Assembly: GCA_030062745.1 (NCBI GenBank) | Contig: CP099846.1 | Span: 30,771,350-30,835,349, forward strand | Origin: Capitulum mitella | Lineage: Eukaryota; Arthropoda; Thecostraca; Pollicipedomorpha; Pollicipedidae | Reading direction: 5' to 3' | DNA: 64,000 nucleotides | Shown: positions 12,601 through 24,740 of the stretch, in pieces | Layout: each line of letters begins with the position of its first letter | How positions within the stretch are numbered: the stretch's first letter is position 1 | Notes under the pieces: model-generated | What the model was told of the DNA's origin: nothing | The model's database searches: none | The model's input: the letters and a program-made list of their open reading frames with translations, nothing else | Made by a program: the position numbers and the translations under genes

Positions 12601-15600
12601 ATCCTGTACTGCTTCTACCCAGGCGTGTAGCTAAAGGAGGCCATGGGAGCCATGCCCTCCCCCCTGAGCCAAGCGGTTCTACACTAGATATATAGCGATT
12701 CCTCGTGAATACGGAATAGTGATCATATGTATGTTGCAAAAGCACACATTATATGTTTTCCTGTGCGTCAAATATGAAGCAGATGACATAAGATTACTGT
12801 TTTTTTGGGGCAAATGACCAAATTTGGCATTTGCCACCCCCTCCCGAGGAAAATTCTGGTTTCGTGCCTGCTTCTACCACACAATGAACTTGAATATGGT
12901 AAACAAGCTAAGGTCATCAGCAGAGAAGCGGGATGTTACCAACCTGCCGCAGGCATTACTGCACACAAAGCTGTAGTCCGCGCTGTGTTGGGCGAAGATG
13001 ATAATCCCAGTTGTTTAGTTTCCACTCGCAAAATAACCAGTCCATATGCCTAAATACCGGATTTTCCGCGGCGCCATGTGAACAGGGATAACGAGAGAGG
13101 CGGGAAAGTAGATCGCGAGATGAAACCGGTTCCTTTTAGGACAGGAAACCGCCGGATCGGGTAAGAGAGCGGGAAAGCAGAATCGGACCTCGAGGCAGTC
13201 AAACGGTTTCCAGTTGTTTCACTTCTAACGCAATGAAACAGGTAGAAAACCCAGCCTCCATCCCTCGTCTCGCTCCGGCTCGCTCGAGCCTGGCGTGGGC
13301 CAGATGGACGACTCTCCTCCAGCTCGGCCCTGGTAGCCGCGCCCAAGACTCGGTTCGACTCGGCGCTCCCGAGTCGAGCCGAGGCCGCGTCTGCGGGCGG
13401 GACGGGCCTGGACGCGCCACCGCCGCGTCGTCGCCGCCGCGGCGACACCGGACGGCAGCGGCGGAAACCTGCGCCCGCCGCCGGCTCGAGGCCGGCCGGG
13501 AAAAACTGGCCCGCGGCGGCGGCGGCGGCGGCGGTGGCGCGTCCAGGCCCGTCCCGCCGCCGGCCGGTCATTACGGCCAGGCGACGCGGCGAAGGCCCGC
13601 CGCGACCGTGCCGCCGCCGTCCGAGGCGTGCCGCGGCCGGAGGGCCGTCGTCTGCGGGCGGACTCGGTCTGCCGGCGAGCGGTCTGCCGGCGACGGGTGC
13701 TCCTCCAGAGCGAACGGCCTGCCGCATCGTTCACGCGAGGGAAGCGAAACCCGACCCAGAGTCCGATGCTTTGTCCGCATGAAAACGCGGCACGCCACTG
13801 AGCCAGTACTGGCGGCCGACACGTCGTCGCTGGGGCAGAGAAATCGACAGTGAAGCACGAGGATCTACGGAACTCTCCCCGTCTAAACGGCGAGGAGCCT
13901 GCCGAGCCGCAAGATCGTTCCTGCTTGGGCAGTTCCCGACACTGCGTAAAATGAGCCTCACTCAGCAGTCCTGGCGGTATATGAGCACTGACGACTCGGG
14001 GCCCAGTCGTAGCGAAGAACGTAGATAGGAAGCCGTCGGCGGCACAAGCGGTGGCGATATGAAATCCTCTCACGCATGCTCGAATAGCGGCTTGTCTAGG
14101 ACGACGCACGAGAAGACACACGAAGGAGCGTTTCCCCATCCAACCCCGCCCGACCAAAGCAAGCAAAAGTCTAGTTCGACTCGCGACCGTCTCTTCGTGT
14201 TGTAACATTTCTCATGTTCACACAGAGATTCGCACGCAGAAATACAGCAAACTGCAGATTGCAGACATCGCCAACCATACACGACGATTCAATGAAACTG
14301 AATCCTCCCGTCCGCACACAAGTCGCAGAGAAGAAGCAACACTACCGAGCTCGTGGCCGCGTGCAACACATTTTTCCAAACGCAGAAAGCCGGGCGGTGG
14401 CGGCCTTGGCCCAGTGGCCCCGTGAGACCCGGCGGCGACAGCTCGCCGCTCGGCGCCGTCGGAGGCCGCGCCCCGCCGCCGCCACCGGCGTCGCGGCCGT
14501 CGCAGGCGGAAGCGGCCGGCCGAGGTCGGGTGACCTCCGAGCGCCGCCGGCGCCGGGCACGGCGCTGCGTGTCCGCCGGGCCGGGCCGGACCGTGACCGC
14601 GCCGTCCAGACCCGGCCTGCGGCGAACGCACGGCGGCCGCCGGCCGATAGATCAGTGGACTGCGGTCAGAAGTCGCGGGTGACGGGCAGGACCTCAGCAG
14701 AACGTTTGTTCGCGTGCGGGTGTCAAGATGTCGAGGCATACAGAAGTCAAAAACAGTCTTTCGGCTTTCGGCTTTCGGCCTTTTGGCTCATGGATTTTCG
14801 GCATGTTTACGGAAACAAACAATCCTCTTTGGGAGTCAAAAGCTGGGAAGATGAGATATCGAGATAACCGTTGCGAAAGCGCAAAAACACCAAATAAACT
14901 CTACATAGCACGAATTGCTAGGGGCTGCTAGGGAAGTCAGTTGATCTCCCTGACCTTCGCCTGAGTACGATAGCGATAACAAGTCGCCGCACGACGGCCA
15001 GGGGCAAATGGACTGTGCAAGGGCAGGAATCAAACCGAACGCGGTCACACCCTGGTCGTGTCTAGTCGGAGGTCGGATATTTGTCTGCTGGCGGTCACAC
15101 GATGGTACGAAGACAGGACGTGAAGGTATGAAGGACAGGACATGGCCAGTCCTGTCCTGCTCCTGTCCTGGACACGTCCCCAGCCGCGTCCTGGTCGGAG
15201 GTCGCGACTCAGGGATAGGGACTGTCCGGACGAGGTCAGGAGAGGGTCGAGAGGAGATCATCAGCCGATCCTGGGATAATCAAGTGATCGGAGTGAGATC
15301 AAATGGGGATTAGGAGGTCAGGAACACGTCAGGAGGACGTCAGGAAGACGTCAGAAAATGATCAGCAATTGATGCTGGGATAGTGAGGTGATCAGAAGAG
15401 GGGCAAAAGAAGGCTGGGGAAATCGGGGGAGATCAGGAGGAGGTCAGGAGGAGGTCAGCAAGACATCAGGAGGTCGGGCGGTCAGAGGCCGGTCAGGAGG
15501 CGATCTGACCTCAGCCCTGCACGGGCGGCCGGGTGGGGAGCGGTGGCCTACAGGGCGTGGCCGCCGGCCGGGCGTGCATTCCAGCCCCTCGTAATGGCGC

Positions 15601-18600
15601 GGTGCCCCGCCAGCCGCCCAGCGGTGCCAGGCGGCCGGCCGCAGACGGTCCCGCACCCCTCTCCGCCGGCCTCAGCGGGCCCCGCGTGAGCCCCCCCCCC
15701 CCCGACGTCCCTGGGGGGGCTTGGTCTCCGCGGCCTCGTCAGCGCTGCGCCAGGTACAGCGCTCTTCAGGAGCAGCCTGATCTGACCCCCTCCCCTATAT
15801 ACCTGTCGGCACGGACTACTATGACGTCACTGGACACCATGCACCCGGCTCCAGCGGGGCCGAACTCCAGCGCGAGCACCCCCCCCCCCCCACCACTTGC
15901 AGAGGCTGCAGTGCGGGCAACTTCTGTAGGCGGCATCGGCGGACCACGGTGGCAATATTTGTACCGAAAAAACGTGTGTAGCAAAAACGGCGAGCGATGG
16001 GCTTCTAGGAGTCGCTGAATGCAAGGCGAAGCATGTGCGATATCCGATAAGGACGCGACGTTTTCTTGTTGGTCAATTAGTCCAAGGCTTGCACCGTGGC
16101 GTTAGCACGACGCTCTGTCGCTAAAGTCAAGTTTGCGTGCTGAAGTGTAGAGATACATTCATCTCTACATCTCAAGAAAGAAGCATGCCGTAAAAAGCAC
16201 AGCGATCCGATGGCATGGACTTCCGCGTGAACTTTAAAACTGGTTTATCGCTAGCTGAGCAGACGGCGACTTAGCACATCTGGTTGAAGGGAATGCTCCA
16301 CAGTTGACATAAGTATTGCACTGGGATGCTGAAAGCATATGTTATAACTGATGTATTATAATTCATTACCGTGATATTATTAACATATGATTGGTAATAC
16401 AGTACATGACGACTGGTTTCCGACATGCAGTAAGCCTAAAAACATATTTACAGAGTTTCAAAGCCATCTCTCGCGATTTCCCAAGTCCGATTGGTTCGTG
16501 TCCTGCTGTCAGCTGATGCGTGACGTCACCAGCGGGCGGACGGACGCATCCAGTTTCTCTGATACCCGATGATGACGTCCCTGAGATGATGACGTGACGT
16601 GCCGACCCTGAGCCGACCGACATGCACGGTGGCCCTCAAGCAGACACAATCGGCGCCGGATCTCCATTATTCATCGCGCCTGGATCTTCCCCGGACACCC
16701 CGTCCGCTACCCGTGCCGTCTCTCTCAGCTCCTCGGCGCAGTACGCCGGGCCTGCGCCGCGGGTGGGGTCGGTGGGGGGGGGGCGGCTGCAGTCGGCAGC
16801 CGGCCGAGACCGCGCCGCGCCGCCGTCGCCGCTCGGGCCCGGCCTTGATCCGACAGCACGAAAAGCCTGCCGCCAGAACTGGTCCGTTCCGCTCCGTCTC
16901 CGCAGGGCGGCGCGCTCGTGACGCGCCGCGAATTTCGGCCCCGCCGTCGGTCCTGTGCGGCCCGGCGACTCCAACGCGGCCGCTCGGCGAGCGACGGCCA
17001 GAGACATCGACGACGGCGTGCGACGTGAGGTAACCCTGGGACGGCCAGGTGTGGGCGGAGGTCGACAGTGCTGTCTCTGTGAGAGACGGTGGCGCGGCCG
17101 TCGTGTCGAGCTGGAATACCGCGTTCTGAACGGGGCCGGCACGCTCCTCCCCACTCGCCCCCCCCCCCTCCGGCTCGGTCGAGCTTCTCTAAGGAGATCA
17201 GGGCCGAGAACGCCAGACGAGGGTACATCAGACGAGGGGACGTCGGCCGAAGGGACATCAGACGAGGGGTACGCCAGACGAGGGGGGGGGGCGTCAGACG
17301 AGGGACGCATGACGAGGGACGCTAGGCGAGGGGACTTCAGGCGAAGGTACGTCAGACGCAACGAAGCCTCGCAGCAGTCTCTCGCGATCGAAGCTTTGCT
17401 GCTGTGGGTTGCACGCGAGGGGTATAGCGTCTGTCCAGCTCATGGAATCTGATCCGGAGGGGTGAGGACATTGGATGCAGTGTGCGCAATATATTCAGAA
17501 CTCTATAGAATGCTTTTCTGGATTTCTTGCAGGCTTTAATATGTCATGGAGCCATACACACTAAACTGGAATAATACTTATGTGCAACAGGTATTTTGAT
17601 GTGTTCCCGTTCGTGATTAACACCCTGAGATATTAGCAGATGCACACAACGTTGTCATGCACGTCGATTCTTCACCGGTGCAAGTTGTCTCAGGTGCTGT
17701 ACAATCAGCAACATCATATTACAATGCAGTTGTATGTTCTGTTTGGAATGGACGTGCATGTTGTCTTAACGGGAACGTCCCATCTTTCACACGTGTTTCG
17801 AAGTGAGACGGCCAGGCCAGCCAGGCCTGGCCAGCCAGTTTGCTCAATCAATCTATTTCTAGCATACATTATGTCTCCACATCCCAAACATTGGCGTAAT
17901 GTATGACAGCTTTGTCATACGTTACGCGTAAGTTGTTCGGGCTAGAGCCGTTTCAAGGGATTCCTTGTCTTGTAAAGCCACGGGATTAATAATAAACTTA
18001 TTTTAAGCTCGCGTGAGCCTGCCTGCCTTATGGGGCTGCTACAGCCATGCCCTGAGGCATTTCCCGGACCAACAATGAGCAACAAAAACGTGATCAGCGC
18101 CACCACTCGAGCTAGTGGCGATGAAAACGTTTCGCAGCGGGTGAGGCATTATCAAGCTTCAGTACCTCGTCAAGGGGATGGGAATAAAGGCTAACCAACC
18201 CGAAATAGTCTTCTATTCAAATTTTGGCCGCCTTAGTTTCGGCCGTGGGTTTTTTGCCTTCTCTTGTTTTCGCTGTTTTACGCCGACCATTGTAAAGGCA
18301 CCTATAAGACTAGAATCAGACGGCAGGCTTGTTTCGGCCAAAGCTTGGTCCAACATTTCAGCACTACTCCGGAGACATGACTGAAGTGTGCAACAAATTT
18401 TCCTGCATTCCTCTCGTCGGTAATGTTTTTTAGGCTCGGTTTCCGATATGAGCCATTGGCGGGAAGCTGATCAGGACCGCCATTTGGCCCGTTACATAAT
18501 TAAGAGATGTCCCCGTACCTTGCGTATCTCCGGCACCGTCGAATTACAACGACGAATTTACGATTTGATACAAAAAAACACAGCGATGAATTTATGCCTT

Positions 18601-21600
18601 GAAAACACACAGCCCAATACAGTCCAGGAGCACCGGTCTGTCTAATTTAGAGGCGACTGTAGGCTTCACCGTATCACTGACGTTTGTGCATTTTTGACGT
18701 GTACGTCAGTCGCCGGAAAGTGGCAAGCTAATTTTCGGTTTCACTGGGGCAGGTATGCGCATCGCCCTCAGCACAGAGCATAGGTCTCCCGGTTAGGGCT
18801 TTAGCATAGGATTTTCACGAGCTTCCCCTTTTGCCTGTTACCCAGCCTACGCATAGGATGGGCGCCAATCAGGAACAAAAGTGTCGGTTTTACGTCAGTT
18901 ATCGGAACATTTCGTATGTTTAATAAAAAAAAGGCAAGACATGGTATCAACTCTTCTTTTTCCAATGATGTCTGTTGTGTTAAACTCCTCACTTTTTAAC
19001 TTTCGTACACCGATGATCAAAACACCGAGGGCCAGTTACACTAGGTATAAGACTTCATTAGCCATTGGGGTCCCAATGTCACCCGTGATATGAAAGCAGA
19101 CGATTTCACAAGAAAAAGAGAAGTATATACATTCCCCAGCCACGAATAGTCCTCAGCCATTGGGTCATAGTTAGCTTAATCACAACTCTCACCCCAGCTT
19201 TCACATTTTCAGGTGGTGAGGTAGCATGCGAGCAAAATAAAAACAAACACTACCTGTCACATTAGCTGTCTAGCACGGATTTTCATGAGGGGTGGCCAAG
19301 GCTGAATTAAAAAGTTGTATACTACTGTTGCCATTCTACTGCAAACACAGGGAAACAGACCCTATCAAAAAGCACATCTGACGTTTTGTAAAAGACAAGT
19401 AACTTTGTAACCGTAACAGATTTTTGCCATTTAAGCAAATCATATGTGATAACAGGCCAAGTTTTGAAAACCTCTAACAAAAAGGAGGGTCAGTTAATCT
19501 CTCTGCCCCCCTCGGGTCTGTGTAACACGTTCGCGATTCCGACCTTGTTCACACAGGAGAGTTGGCACCGCTTGCAGGTGGTAGCGCATGCAGGATTTCG
19601 CAATGGGAGGGGCACAACCCGAAATTTTGTGCCGAAAACCCAGTTTAGCGCGCCGCAGGCGCGCGATTTTGTTTTTGTTTTTGTTTTTGCATGGCGTACA
19701 ATATCGCACATTCTCCATCTACTTATTTTACCTGCTCATCTCGAATTTGCAGTTGCTTACATTATCCTCATGCATATTGATGCATGTCAAATATTTGATA
19801 ATGGGGAACGTGTCCATTTTGCCCTTGAACACGCCATTGTACGCAGGCACTTGCAGTCACGCGTGGTTCATGTACGGAAATGGCGCACTAGATTGTCATT
19901 AATGAATTTATCTGACACGCTAAAATCGGCACCAAATAGCGCGCTGCCAGTTCGAAAAGGGAACCTTTATCCATCAGCTGTTGGTCACCATGCAGAGACC
20001 TTACCGACAAAGTCTTTAAAAATCTGACGATTTAAGACAGAACATGGTCGTATGGCATTCCTCAATGAGAGATTTTCCCAATAGCATTCGAATGAAAACT
20101 GGTGCTGTTCACCACACGAGTATGTCTTAATTTTCTAAAAACAATGAATGCACCGAACTGTCATTGATGATGAGCTCTCTCTAAAACTGCGACCTGTCAT
20201 TTTGATAGCAAACGTTGGTAAGAATAATACAGCGCAAAAAGTATTGGTAAAATCCAGTGCTACAGGTAGGACATTTCCTCATGTGTCTGAACGGAAGAAC
20301 CGTCACTGGTTCGAGCAAACCGCATCAGTTCCCGAAAAGAAGGCCAAGGTGAAGCATTCCTTCTAAGCGTGTGACGCGGCTGAGGCACTTCATCCAGCGT
20401 AAACAGCAAGGCCCGATTTTTAACACAACGGTGGAGCACCCTCTGAGCACCAACCTCTCACCAGCGCGACCTTCTGACTGCCTCGAGTCTCGACACAACA
20501 CCAACATTATGTTTTTCACGTTCCGCGCAGTTAATGATCGCTATTTGTCGTCGTTATCTTCTGGATCGGGTGTAATTTCTTCTCTCGGCCATGCGATTGG
20601 GTTATGCCTTCTCATGCTTCCTGAGCCCAAGGATGAAGGACAAAACTTAAGAAGATCCATGACCCAGATGCTTTCCGCGATTTCGTGGTGGTGTTGTCAT
20701 ACAGTTTGTCAAGGACGTCTCCATAAATCCCACAGTTAAATACGTCACCTTGGCAATGTGGCAGAGTGCTGCCTCCAGATGTCGTAATGTCGTAATAATC
20801 GTAATGTCGTAATGTCTCATGGGGACCCAGAAGTCAAGACCATTGTTTGGTTTGTGATAAGACTCAGACGTCTCACAAAGAACGCATCCCGGACCCAAAT
20901 TCGATGCCAGAGTACCACAGTCGGAACAAGAGGTCCATACTCGCCGGGCATAGACCGTCCTCTCGCAACATTCAGGTAATTTGCGGAGCCGAAGAACTCT
21001 CAAGTATTCGTAGGTTATCTATTTCTATCGCATTCAGATGTCCGCAAGCAAAGCCAAAAATTTTTATACAGGGATTTCCACGAGAAACGTCACAAAAGGA
21101 AGAAAATTCGAACAACTTACAGGAGCCTGTTGACAGTGAGGGCCAGTGGGAAGCCATTATTCATTGATACAGGACAACGAAATATGGCTGATTTCGCAAT
21201 GCCTAAGAAATAAGCAAGGCATTCACTCTCCTGATAAGCCCCATGAACCTACATTTTCGGGAGACGGTTCTTAAGCGCTTGCAAGTAAATGCCAGAATTC
21301 AAGTTCGAGTCAAGGAGCGGGAAAGAAGAAACGTGGTGCAGCACAAGATGGAAAACACAGCGAATGCCCCCCCCCCCGCCCCCCGCCCTGCATCAATCTC
21401 ATTTCAATGATAATCAGAGTTTCGAGAAAGCTTGTCAAACTTTACCACTTTCAAACTTTCGCAAAGGAATGGAGCGCGACAAGCGAAACGTTTGAAACCA
21501 ACGTCTTCTGGTAGGAGCAACGGTGCCATTCAAAGGCGACATACAGCCCGGAAAGGCGTCTCCCAGCCGGAAGATGACTGCGCAAGGACAACCAGACTTC

Positions 21601-22025
21601 CTCCTACAGCCGGCGGAAACCATTTGGACAAAGCGCGCGCAAATTTCCCGCAACGGGCCGGAAAACGTGACCGCTCCGGCGCCGTTCGCGCGCCTTGCCG
21701 TGACGCCACCGACGTCAGGGCTTCCCGGAAAGCGCCGCGTCACTCCCGCTCAGCTCCGACAGCCGTCGAGCTCCCGCCAGCCCCCGAACCGGCGTCGCAG
21801 CCCCCCCCCCGCCCCAGCGGGGGCACTGACCTGCCGCCCTGCCTCAGCGTCGTGTTGGAGACGGTCACGCTGTACGGCATGGCGTCCGTCTGCGGCGAAG
21901 TAGCCGTGGCCGGGCGTCATGTCGCCGCAGGCCGTGGCCGGCGCGCCCATCTGGAAGGCGCCGCCGGCGGCCAGCAGCGCCGCCAGCAGCGCGGCCAGCA
22001 GCGCCGCCGCCAGCGTCGGCCGCAT
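3682..22025 (-). CDS. FRRS1: FRRS1-like ferric-chelate reductase (Reeler + DOMON + cytochrome b561)
   Basis: This membrane oxidoreductase family reduces ferric iron using electrons passed across the membrane by b-type haems. Eleven coding exons, in transcript order: 21831-22025, 12024-12171, 10304-10585, 9091-9165, 8082-8324, 7174-7281, 6817-6970, 5960-6343, 4943-5172, 4355-4480, 3682-3798; about 686 residues (human 592). Order of parts: signal peptide with LLAA repeats (1-22); Reeler domain (CGDMTPGHG, PPFKGFFVQAR, FRVTVVQNYRTFWV); a Pro/Thr/Ala-rich linker; DOMON domain (GYLAVGFSRDAFM joined to SDDAVVYC); b561 core; a short cytosolic loop; and a last TM segment ending ADSWGRS. Four b561 haem histidines are visible: H441 (RAHGALMV), H482 (FQGHRTLM), H521 (NPHPLLG) and H557 (NWLHWMVG). 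Exon phases agree throughout. The one oddity is in the first exon at about 21893, where one surplus base (or two missing) separates HGYFAA from QTDAMPYSVTVSNTTLRQGG. It could be an assembly error or a real allele. The function follows from the family. Confidence 0.92.
7997..8092. repeat. Three tandem 32-base copies, each with a splice donor
   Basis: Units start at 7997, 8029 and 8061. Each contains ACTCAC, which on the minus strand is the donor GTGAGT. The unit nearest the exon carries the real donor of FRRS1 exon 5 (exon end 8082); the other two lie downstream in the intron. Confidence 0.85.
8855..9089. repeat. 47-base minisatellite, five copies, touching a splice donor
   Basis: Units start at 8855, 8902, 8949, 8996 and 9043. 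The first three are nearly identical and the last two have drifted. The array ends at the donor of FRRS1 exon 4 (exon 9091-9165). On the minus strand the donor reads GGTAACTG and the repeat units carry GGTTACTG at the same place, so the unit appears to include the exon border. Confidence 0.9.
9480..9860. other. GC- and CpG-rich block in FRRS1 intron
   Basis: A dense CpG block of about 380 bases between exons 3 and 4 of the FRRS1-like gene. Frames stay open on both strands because of composition; no domain is recognisable. Confidence 0.4.
11675..11785. repeat. 30-base minisatellite, about 3.6 copies
   Basis: The word CCTCTGACAGGG (first copy CCTCTTACAGGG) recurs every 30 bases at 11679, 11709 and 11739, with a degenerate copy near 11769. 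It lies in intron 2 of FRRS1. The following 11850-12000 is a C/T-rich stretch with loose CCTGACA-type repeats. Confidence 0.75.
13230..14720. promoter_or_regulatory. CpG island inside FRRS1 intron 1
   Basis: About 1.5 kb of very high GC and CpG density with runs of GCC/GGC triplets. Frames of up to 327 codons stay open on opposite strands without domain similarity, as expected from composition. The position, about 1-2.5 kb upstream of coding exon 2, would suit an alternative promoter or enhancer. It contains a long inverted repeat. Confidence 0.4.
13396..13558. repeat. 31-base perfect inverted repeat (hairpin)
   Basis: Arms at 13396-13426 and 13528-13558 are exact reverse complements, sharing GGACGGGCCTGGACGCGCC on the plus-strand left arm. 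They are separated by a GC-rich loop of about 100 bases. Confidence 0.85.
15020..15520. repeat. Degenerate GGTCAGGA / GATCA repeat tract
   Basis: Imperfect repeats of AGGTCAGGA, ACGTCAGGA and GATCAG recur over about 500 bases in FRRS1 intron 1. There is a local CTGTCCTG repeat with its inverted copy near 15130-15175. No gene is seen. Confidence 0.5.
16640..17400. other. GC-rich block with a 15-base CAGACGAGGG repeat
   Basis: A CpG-rich block in FRRS1 intron 1. From 17208 to 17360 about ten copies of a 13-20 base unit around CAGACGAGGG are arrayed. Open frames on both strands read as simple peptide repeats, so I treat it as minisatellite rather than coding. Confidence 0.6.
17410..21640. other. 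FRRS1 intron 1 interior, AT-richer, no gene seen
   Basis: This is intron DNA. Apart from a dispersed-repeat copy at 19586-19665 and a short GTCGTAAT tandem at about 20776-20815, I see no recognisable coding segment. Short open frames (such as 19446-20027) overlap the dispersed repeat and have no domain. Confidence 0.5.
19586..19665 (+). mobile_element. Dispersed repeat, copy 1 (GCGCGCC-GCA-GGCGCGC end)
   Basis: It shares an ordered set of blocks with 54708-54790: GCAGGATTTCG, GGGAGGGGCACAAC, AAATTTT and finally GCGCGCCGCAGGCGCGC. The last block is an inverted repeat with a 3-base centre. The family is not identified; it looks like the end of a non-autonomous element. Confidence 0.7.
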
Positions 22026-24740
22026 CGCCTACGGGCACGGCGTGCGGTCAGACGAGCCGCCGCCGGCCGGGCAGAGGGGTCGCGGGTGGCCAGGGTTTGG
22101 AATCGGGAGGGGATCACAGCACTGGAAAAAGCCACGAAAAACGATGTCATCTGTTTACATACAGCCAGTGTTACAAACATGCCAAAATACTACTATCATT
22201 CAGTGTGTTAACTGATTCCTTTCACTCATTTTGTGGGTACGATAACAAGCACGATCCTGTCTACCGCTCCTAATGAAAGACGTTTGTGCAAAAATTGCAA
22301 AAGGCTGGCCACGGTGACTCTAACTCCACACCTCGGAGGAAAAAAAACGAGAAACACAACATGCCGTGCAGTGAAGTATGACGTACACAAAACACAACAA
22401 ACACGTCAGACGTAGTCGTTTGGTTCCACTGTTTTGAAGCACACAGAAGGACAACGAATCGATGGCGAACAGGCTGCTGCGCTGAACACCCAAACAGCGC
22501 CTAATTCAACACCGGCACGCCCGCTCCGATAACCCGACCTCACCCCGAACGGCATCAAGACACGCGCCCAACGTTCACGCGTTCAATCTGTTCTGTGACC
22601 CGCTCCCACGTCGGCTGGCGTCACGCCGCGTCACGGGGACGGAGCCAGTTTCAGCAGAGGCATCACAGGAGGGGTCAGGAGTCGCAGCCCGCCACACTCC
22701 TCGTCACATCCCTGGCGTATACGATCTTGTTACGGCTGCTAGTTTTCACAGTCGTATCGTCGAGCGTAGTTCCCACGGCCACACAGCCGACAGCCTTAAC
22801 CACCCCTGACGACGTTCCTGCCCCGCACAGAGCCCCGCGCCCGCGGCGACGGTGGAGGCCAGGCCGCCGCTGGTACTGGTGAAGGTCGTCCCGCTGACGA
22901 GGAGCTGGGGCACAGCCGCCAGCGCGGAGGGAGCAGGGCCAAGGTCCTGCCAGCCCGCTGGGCAGGGGAACGCCGGGAGAGGGATCCACGCCAGCCGGTG
23001 GCAGCGAGGATGGAGCGGAGGCAGTGGAGTTGAAACCAAGGGCAGGGAAGGGGAGCAGCCGCCCTCCGACTCTTGCCAACATTCAACACTAACCCTATGG
23101 TGTTGCACGGCAAGAAACTAGGTAAAAATCGCGTTTGCTCCCAGCCCCCAATCTCCACAGAGGTTTCACCGCCCCTGAGTAGAGGCCTGAACCTCGCAAC
23201 GCCGTAAACAAGAAGATATAAAATGCCTGTCGTAGCCAGAAGGCGGCTCGCATGTCGTCTCATGACATCTCTTTTTGTCGATGCCCTGTGTGTCTGGCTG
23301 TCAGGGGTGCTAGTCCTGGACGATCTGGATTCCCTAACGCCTACCGGGACGTGGGAAATGAGGACGGGCAAGTAAAAAACACTTTCCGTTGAGCTCTGCG
23401 TCAGCGCACATCGTGACGCATAATCCAGCAACTGGACGCCAGCCTTCAGAGCGGAGGCCGCCGCCGCCAAAGGTCTCGGCAAACGGAGACACGTCCCCGC
23501 CATTCTCTTCGTGACGATGTAACGAAACCGGTTACAGACCTGTCCAAAATGAGGGGCTTTCATTGTGTCCGAGGTAAAAAAGCAGACCACTAAGTCGCTC
23601 CAACAGATCCCAGCCGAGCGGTATCCAGTCGTGCCAGTTGAGCATACAAAAACACTCTCCGTCTCACTCGGCAGTGATCGAGAACTGAGTGACGGTGTGG
23701 CCATGGTCAAAACAAATCTGAAAGACCGGCAGCAGCTCAGTGGTCACCGCAGCTGCTGACGCTTCTGGGAAAACGGGGAGGAAAAAATGATTTATTGCGC
23801 GTTACGATAGAATGCGATCCCAACCAGCAATTTGTTTAAAACTACATTCATAGGGAGCAAAAAAAAATGAATGCACGGTACAAGATTGCGTCTGTGTGGG
23901 TCTGTTATAACACAAACGTACTGCGCTACCACATTTTCTTATGTTTATTGCATTCCATTACATTCAAAGATTAAAACTGTACTTAACATAAACATGTTCC
24001 CGTGAGCCAGAACAGGATAAGCTGATCGACAGTGTTCCATAAAGATATCATTGGTGTATAATAACCAAGCGAACACGAAACAAGCAGCCGTCTGTTCGTT
24101 AACGCATCCTCAGGGCGAATGAGGAGGAGCCTCTGAGCTAGGTTTTTCAGGCTGCTTGCAAAACAGAAAATGAGGAGCCACTCTCCCACTTTGCCGCAGT
24201 TCCCTCCCATTATTTCATATCCTGACGAATGTCGTATCTGCTCGGACAGCAATGCTCACGACAAACGTGAAATTTCACTTTTCTTGGCTGCCAGGACGCG
24301 ATGACCTGAAATCTGACAGCCGATAGTTTACACAGCCCCGGGAATGTCGCGGAGGTGTGGGCAAGGGTGTGGGTGCAGAACTGGGCAGATCCGAAGGTCC
24401 AAGCTAAGTTCCTGTTCCATACCGGGTGCCAGTCCATGGGATGCAAGATGCACAACGGCTGATGCTTGGCAACCTGCGCAGCAGGCGATGACAAAGCAGC
24501 AGACCCACTATAAACATTGCCGGACCCGATCGTTTCTGCCTCTGCCCGGGAGCGCTTTTGAAACCTCGGCCACTAGAGACCATCCGGACTCTCGGTGATG
24601 GTGGGTGAAGGTACGAGCACGCTGAGCTCGGGATATAAAGTGAGCTGGAATAATTCACACACGGAAAGCTCTGGAGCGAGCGAGATCCTTTGCAAGGCAA
24701 CGAGCGGGTGAAGGCAACGGCAACCGTTGTCGTGCGAAAG
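22026..24740. other. 5' flank / 5' UTR intron of the FRRS1-like gene
   Basis: A possible splice acceptor (GCCCGTAG) lies 3 bases before the FRRS1 ATG on the minus strand, suggesting an upstream 5' UTR exon. The stretch otherwise holds repeats, including one copy of a dispersed family near 23040-23180. No coding gene is seen. Confidence 0.35.
23040..23180. mobile_element. Second dispersed repeat family, copy 1
   Basis: It shares the blocks GGGGAG..GGG, AACATT, ACCCTATGG and CCCCCAA..TCC in the same order with 26470-26615, at low identity. A more distant relative may lie at 61615-61700 (ATTAAACATTGGTCCCA). Confidence 0.45.

Noticed and set aside
13225-14208. Minus-strand open frame of 327 codons
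   Set aside because: It lies in a GC-rich island where several frames on both strands stay open. The peptide is Arg/Pro/Gly-rich with no domain and no splice context.
16636-17361. Minus-strand open frame of 241 codons with a PSSDVP repeat
   Set aside because: The repeat is the translation of a 15-base DNA minisatellite, and the opposite strand is also open. It is better explained as repeat DNA.
20120-20740. Several short plus-strand frames that look protein-like
   Set aside because: No recognisable domain, different frames with no splice logic, inside FRRS1 intron 1.
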